Below are positions 5,764 to 8,158 of a DNA stretch of 8,158 nt, piece by piece. The DNA lies in NCBI GenBank assembly GCA_900555105.1, contig USJP01000054.1, forward strand, positions 1-8,158, in the 5' to 3' direction. The notes under the pieces were generated by a model, which was given only the letters and a program-made list of their open reading frames with translations, had not been told where the DNA came from and did not search any database. Every line of letters begins with the position of its first letter. Within the stretch, counting starts at the first letter, position 1. The position numbers were made by a program, and so were the translations under genes. This DNA is from an uncultured Coriobacteriaceae bacterium (GTDB lineage Bacteria; Actinomycetota; Coriobacteriia; Coriobacteriales; UMGS124).

Positions 5764-5769
5764 TATAAT
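5764..5769 (+). promoter_or_regulatory. Probable -10 box of the ychF promoter
   Basis: A perfect TATAAT lies 14 bases after the T-tract of the preceding terminator and 62 bases before the ychF ATG. The -35 position falls in the terminator tail (about 5741-5747) and is a poor match, so activity may be modest or depend on an activator. No better pair was found in 5690-5831. Confidence 0.45.
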
Positions 5770-5831
5770 TTGCTTCCGATTGATCTAGTATCTGCCCGTA
5801 TCGAAGCGTGTTTGCGACTGCAAGGAGTGAC

Positions 5832-6896
5832 ATGGCCCTCTCCATCGGCATCGTCGGCCTGCCCAACGTGGGCAAGTCGACGCTCTTCAACTCGCTCACC
5901 AAGCAGAACATCTTGGCGGCGAACTATCCCTTTGCGACTATCGAGCCCAACCAGGGCATCGTGCCTGTGCCTGACGAGCGACTCCAGAAGCTTGCCGACA
6001 TCGTACATCCCGGCCGTATCGTGCCCGCCACCGTCGAGTTTGTTGACATCGCCGGTTTGGTGAAGGGTGCCAGCCAGGGCGAGGGTCTGGGCAACCAGTT
6101 CCTCGCAAACATCCGTGAGTGCGACGCCATCTGCGAGGTCGTGCGCTATTTCGAGGATCCCGACATTGTTCGCTCCGACTGCTGTACCAACCCCGAGAGC
6201 GACTTCGACATCATTCGCACTGAGCTTGTCCTGGCTGACCTTGCCACGGTCGAGAAGGCTCTGCCGCGCCTTGAGAAGGATGCAAAGCGCGATAAGGAGC
6301 TTTCTGCCAAGTATGAGACCGTGAAGCGTGTTGCTGCCTGGATGAACGAGGGCAACCCCGCCCGCTCCATGGAGATGGATGATGAAGAGCGCGCTCATCT
6401 CTACGACCTGCACCTCATGACCATGAAGCCCATCATGGTGCTTGCCAACGTTGACGAGGACCAGGTTACGGCTGACCTTCCCGAGATCGGCGGCATCAAG
6501 CCGCTTCCTCTGTGCGCCAAGATCGAGAGCGAGCTCGCCGAGCTCGATGAGGAAGACGCAGCCATGTACCTGGCTGACCTTGGTCTGAAAGAGTCCGGCC
6601 TCAGCCGCCTTGCCAAGGCTGCCTATAACCTGCTGGGTCTGCAGTCCTTCTTCACGGCCGGCGAGATGGAGGTCAAGGCTTGGACCATCCATATCGGTGA
6701 CACTGCCCCCCAGGCTGCAGGCGTCATTCATTCCGACTTCGAGCGCGGTTTCATCCGTGCTGAGACCATTGCGTACGACGATTATGTCGAGCTTGGCGGT
6801 GAGGCTGGCGCCAAGGCTGCCGGCAAGCTGCGCGTCGAAGGTAAGGATTATGTGGTGCAGGACGGCGACGTCATGCACTTCCGCTTCAACGTTTAG
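5832..6896 (+). CDS. ychF: Redox-regulated ATPase YchF (OLA1 family)
   Basis: A 354-residue protein; the family is about 360 residues. This Obg-superfamily P-loop protein binds ATP in preference to GTP, associates with ribosomes and is linked to stress responses. Visible elements are the G1 Walker A GLPNVGKS (9-16), ANYPFATIEPN (30-40) containing switch I, G3 DIAGLVKGAS (72-81) and G4 NVDE (206-209). NxxE in place of NKxD is the family hallmark and explains the relaxed nucleotide choice. A coiled-coil helical arm lies around 130-190. The C-terminal TGS domain (about 270-354) ends with the typical GKDYVVQDGDVMHFRFNV. The region 113-123 (VRSDCCTNPES) departs from the H-V-x-G-x-V-D-P pattern I expect and holds a Cys pair. 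The ATG follows AAGGAG at 5822-5827; an in-frame GTG at 5808 is upstream of that site and is rejected. It appears to be monocistronic between a terminator and the guaA promoter. Confidence 0.97.
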   Translation: MALSIGIVGLPNVGKSTLFNSLTKQNILAANYPFATIEPNQGIVPVPDERLQKLADIVHPGRIVPATVEFVDIAGLVKGASQGEGLGNQFLANIRECDAICEVVRYFEDPDIVRSDCCTNPESDFDIIRTELVLADLATVEKALPRLEKDAKRDKELSAKYETVKRVAAWMNEGNPARSMEMDDEERAHLYDLHLMTMKPIMVLANVDEDQVTADLPEIGGIKPLPLCAKIESELAELDEEDAAMYLADLGLKESGLSRLAKAAYNLLGLQSFFTAGEMEVKAWTIHIGDTAPQAAGVIHSDFERGFIRAETIAYDDYVELGGEAGAKAAGKLRVEGKDYVVQDGDVMHFRFNV

Positions 6897-6966
6897 ATTT
6901 TGCAACTGTTTTTTGACTGTGCTTGATTGATGTTGACGTCCTGGCGCGCAACGTCGCGTGTCGGGA

Positions 6967-6975
6967 TGCCATAAT
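6967..6975 (+). promoter_or_regulatory. Extended -10 promoter candidate for guaA
   Basis: TGCCATAAT gives the TG-N extension followed by CATAAT (6970-6975), five of six matches to consensus. Extended -10 promoters tolerate a poor -35, and none is seen at the right distance (TTGACG at 6933-6938 is too far upstream). The predicted start near 6982 leaves a leader of about 78 bases. Flanking inverted copies of TCGAAC (6975-6980 and 7011-7016) could be a regulatory site. Confidence 0.4.
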
Positions 6976-7059
6976 CGAACGTCTGTTAAAACGGTTGCAA
7001 CTTTATTTGAGTTCGAAAGCGCGAGTATCTGTTTTTGTAGAAGTAGGGAGCACAAACCG

Positions 7060-8158
7060 ATGGCGACCACCGACCAGGTAGTTTACGTTCTTGACTTTGG
7101 TGCGCAATACGGCCAGCTCATCGCCCGCCGTGTGCGTGACCTCCATGTCTATTCCGAGATCGTCCCGTGCGATATCTCCGCAGCCGAGCTTGCTGACATG
7201 CACCCTGCTGCCCTCATCCTGTCGGGTGGCCCCGCCAGCGTGTATGCCGAGGACGCCCCCAAGGTCGATCCTGCCATCTTTGAGCTCGGTGTTCCCATTC
7301 TTGGTTTCTGCTATGGTCATCAGATTACGGCCGTCACGCTTGGCGGCACCGTCGGCCATTCCGAGGTGGGCGAGTACGGCCATGCCGACCTGCACCGCAA
7401 GGGCGCCTCGCAGCTCTTTGACGGCACGCCCGAGGAGCAGAGCGTGTGGATGAGCCACCGCGATGCCGTCTCTGTGGTGCCCGAGGGCTTCACTGTTACC
7501 GCTTCCACCGACGTGTGCCCTGTGGCCGCGATGGAGTGCGCGAGCAAGCGCATCTATACCACACAGTTCCATCCTGAGGTGCGCCACACCCCGCATGGCA
7601 AGGAGCTGCTCTCCAACTTCCTCTTCAACATCGCTGGCCTTGAGCCTACGTGGACCATGGACAACATCGTGGAGCAGAAGGTTGCCGAGATTCGCGAGCA
7701 GGTGGGTGATGCCCGCGTCATCCTGGGTCTGTCGGGCGGCGTTGACTCCTCCGTGGTCGCAGCCCTGTGCGCCCGCGCCATCGGCAAGCAGCTTACGTGC
7801 GTCTTCGTGAATCATGGCCTTCTGCGCAAGGGCGAGCCCGAGCAGGTCGAGGAAGTCTTCACCAAGCAGTTCGACGTCGACTTCGTGCACGTGCATGCCG
7901 AGGAGCGCTATCTCAAGCTTCTCGAGGGCGTGAGTGATCCCGAGCAGAAGCGCCACATCATCGGCACCCAGTTCTGGAACGAGTTCTTCTCCGTGGCGCA
8001 GGACATTGCCGAGGACGGCCGTCCCGTGCAGTTCATGGCGCAGGGTACCATCTATCCCGACATCATCGAGAGCGGTGCACGCAAGACGGGTGGTAAGACG
8101 GCTACCATCAAGAGCCACCACAACCTCATCCCGTTCCCCGAGGGCGTGCACTTCGACC
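7060..8158 (+). CDS. guaA: GMP synthase (glutamine-hydrolysing), 3'-truncated by the window edge
   Basis: The first 366 codons are present; the family is about 510-525 residues, so roughly 70 percent is visible. It converts XMP to GMP using ATP and ammonia released from glutamine, the last step of guanine nucleotide synthesis. Residues 1-195 are the class I glutamine amidotransferase: ILSGGPASVY (53-62), GFCYGHQ (82-88) with nucleophile C84, and QFHPEV (169-174) with H171 and E173 completing the triad. From about 204 the ATP-pyrophosphatase domain begins, with the PP-loop LSGGVDSSV (224-232), then FVNHGLLRKGE (249-259) and GTIYPDIIESG (329-339). The C-terminal dimerisation domain is off the window. 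The ATG follows AGGGAG at 7045-7050, nine bases upstream. No purine riboswitch was recognised in the short leader. Nothing is anomalous in the visible part. Confidence 0.97.
   Translation, partial: MATTDQVVYVLDFGAQYGQLIARRVRDLHVYSEIVPCDISAAELADMHPAALILSGGPASVYAEDAPKVDPAIFELGVPILGFCYGHQITAVTLGGTVGHSEVGEYGHADLHRKGASQLFDGTPEEQSVWMSHRDAVSVVPEGFTVTASTDVCPVAAMECASKRIYTTQFHPEVRHTPHGKELLSNFLFNIAGLEPTWTMDNIVEQKVAEIREQVGDARVILGLSGGVDSSVVAALCARAIGKQLTCVFVNHGLLRKGEPEQVEEVFTKQFDVDFVHVHAEERYLKLLEGVSDPEQKRHIIGTQFWNEFFSVAQDIAEDGRPVQFMAQGTIYPDIIESGARKTGGKTATIKSHHNLIPFPEGVHFD

Noticed and set aside
6900..7002. Direct repeat TTGCAACT at 6900-6907 and 6995-7002
   Set aside because: Eight bases is short for AT-rich intergenic DNA, and the copies have no consistent position relative to the promoter.
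6982..7059. A purine riboswitch in the guaA leader
   Set aside because: The leader is only about 78 bases and I could not find a three-way junction, conserved loop bases or an expression platform.
5763..7070. A 435-residue minus-strand open frame opposite ychF
   Set aside because: It is antisense to a textbook YchF and spans promoter regions on both sides; no domain was recognised.
1..8158. tRNA or rRNA genes, CRISPR arrays, insertion sequences, phage or integrase genes
   Set aside because: None seen: there are no spaced direct repeats, no transposase motifs and no cloverleaf recognised in the gaps between genes, all of which are under 200 bases.

Overview
The window reads as chromosomal DNA of a GC-rich, anaerobic actinobacterium. 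The best guess is Coriobacteriia, family Eggerthellaceae (Eggerthella/Slackia/Gordonibacter type). This rests on strong G/C preference at third codon positions, a surface multiheme c-type cytochrome joined to a covalent-flavin domain, and housekeeping genes of Gram-positive type. The genus cannot be fixed from the sequence alone. All recognised genes lie on the + strand. Large minus-strand open frames are shadows of the GC-rich codons.

Layout: (1) 1-213, the 3' end of a probable tatA (twin-arginine translocase), closed by a strong intrinsic terminator. (2) 214-393, an intergenic stretch whose second half is a structured leader in front of greA. (3) 394-2840, greA and lysS, overlapping by one base (TAATG) and so probably translationally coupled; LysS carries an extra C-terminal Trbp111/MetRS-type tRNA-binding domain. 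A GC-rich hairpin terminator follows. (4) 2961-4250, a soluble protein with two pairs of [4Fe-4S] motifs flanking a cysteine-rich central domain. (5) 4251-4447, a near-consensus promoter whose -10 box overlaps a perfect 8+8 bp palindrome. (6) 4448-5689, a membrane-anchored cytochrome with eight predicted haems (one in a rare CX3CH motif), an internal triheme duplication and a C-terminal FMN-binding domain. It is closed by a strong terminator. (7) 5832-6896, the YchF/OLA1-type ATPase. (8) 7060 to the window end, guaA (GMP synthase), truncated by the window edge.

Most of the window is housekeeping: transcript cleavage (GreA), lysine charging (LysS), a ribosome-associated ATPase (YchF) and GMP synthesis (GuaA). 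The accessory and most interesting part is 2961-5750. Its cytoplasmic multi-cluster ferredoxin-like protein and its extracytosolic haem/flavin 'wire' could belong to one anaerobic electron-export pathway. No membrane quinol-oxidising partner, terminal reductase or flavin transferase (ApbE) lies in the window, so the circuit is incomplete here. The palindrome at the cytochrome promoter suggests that this gene is regulated separately from the upstream Fe-S gene.
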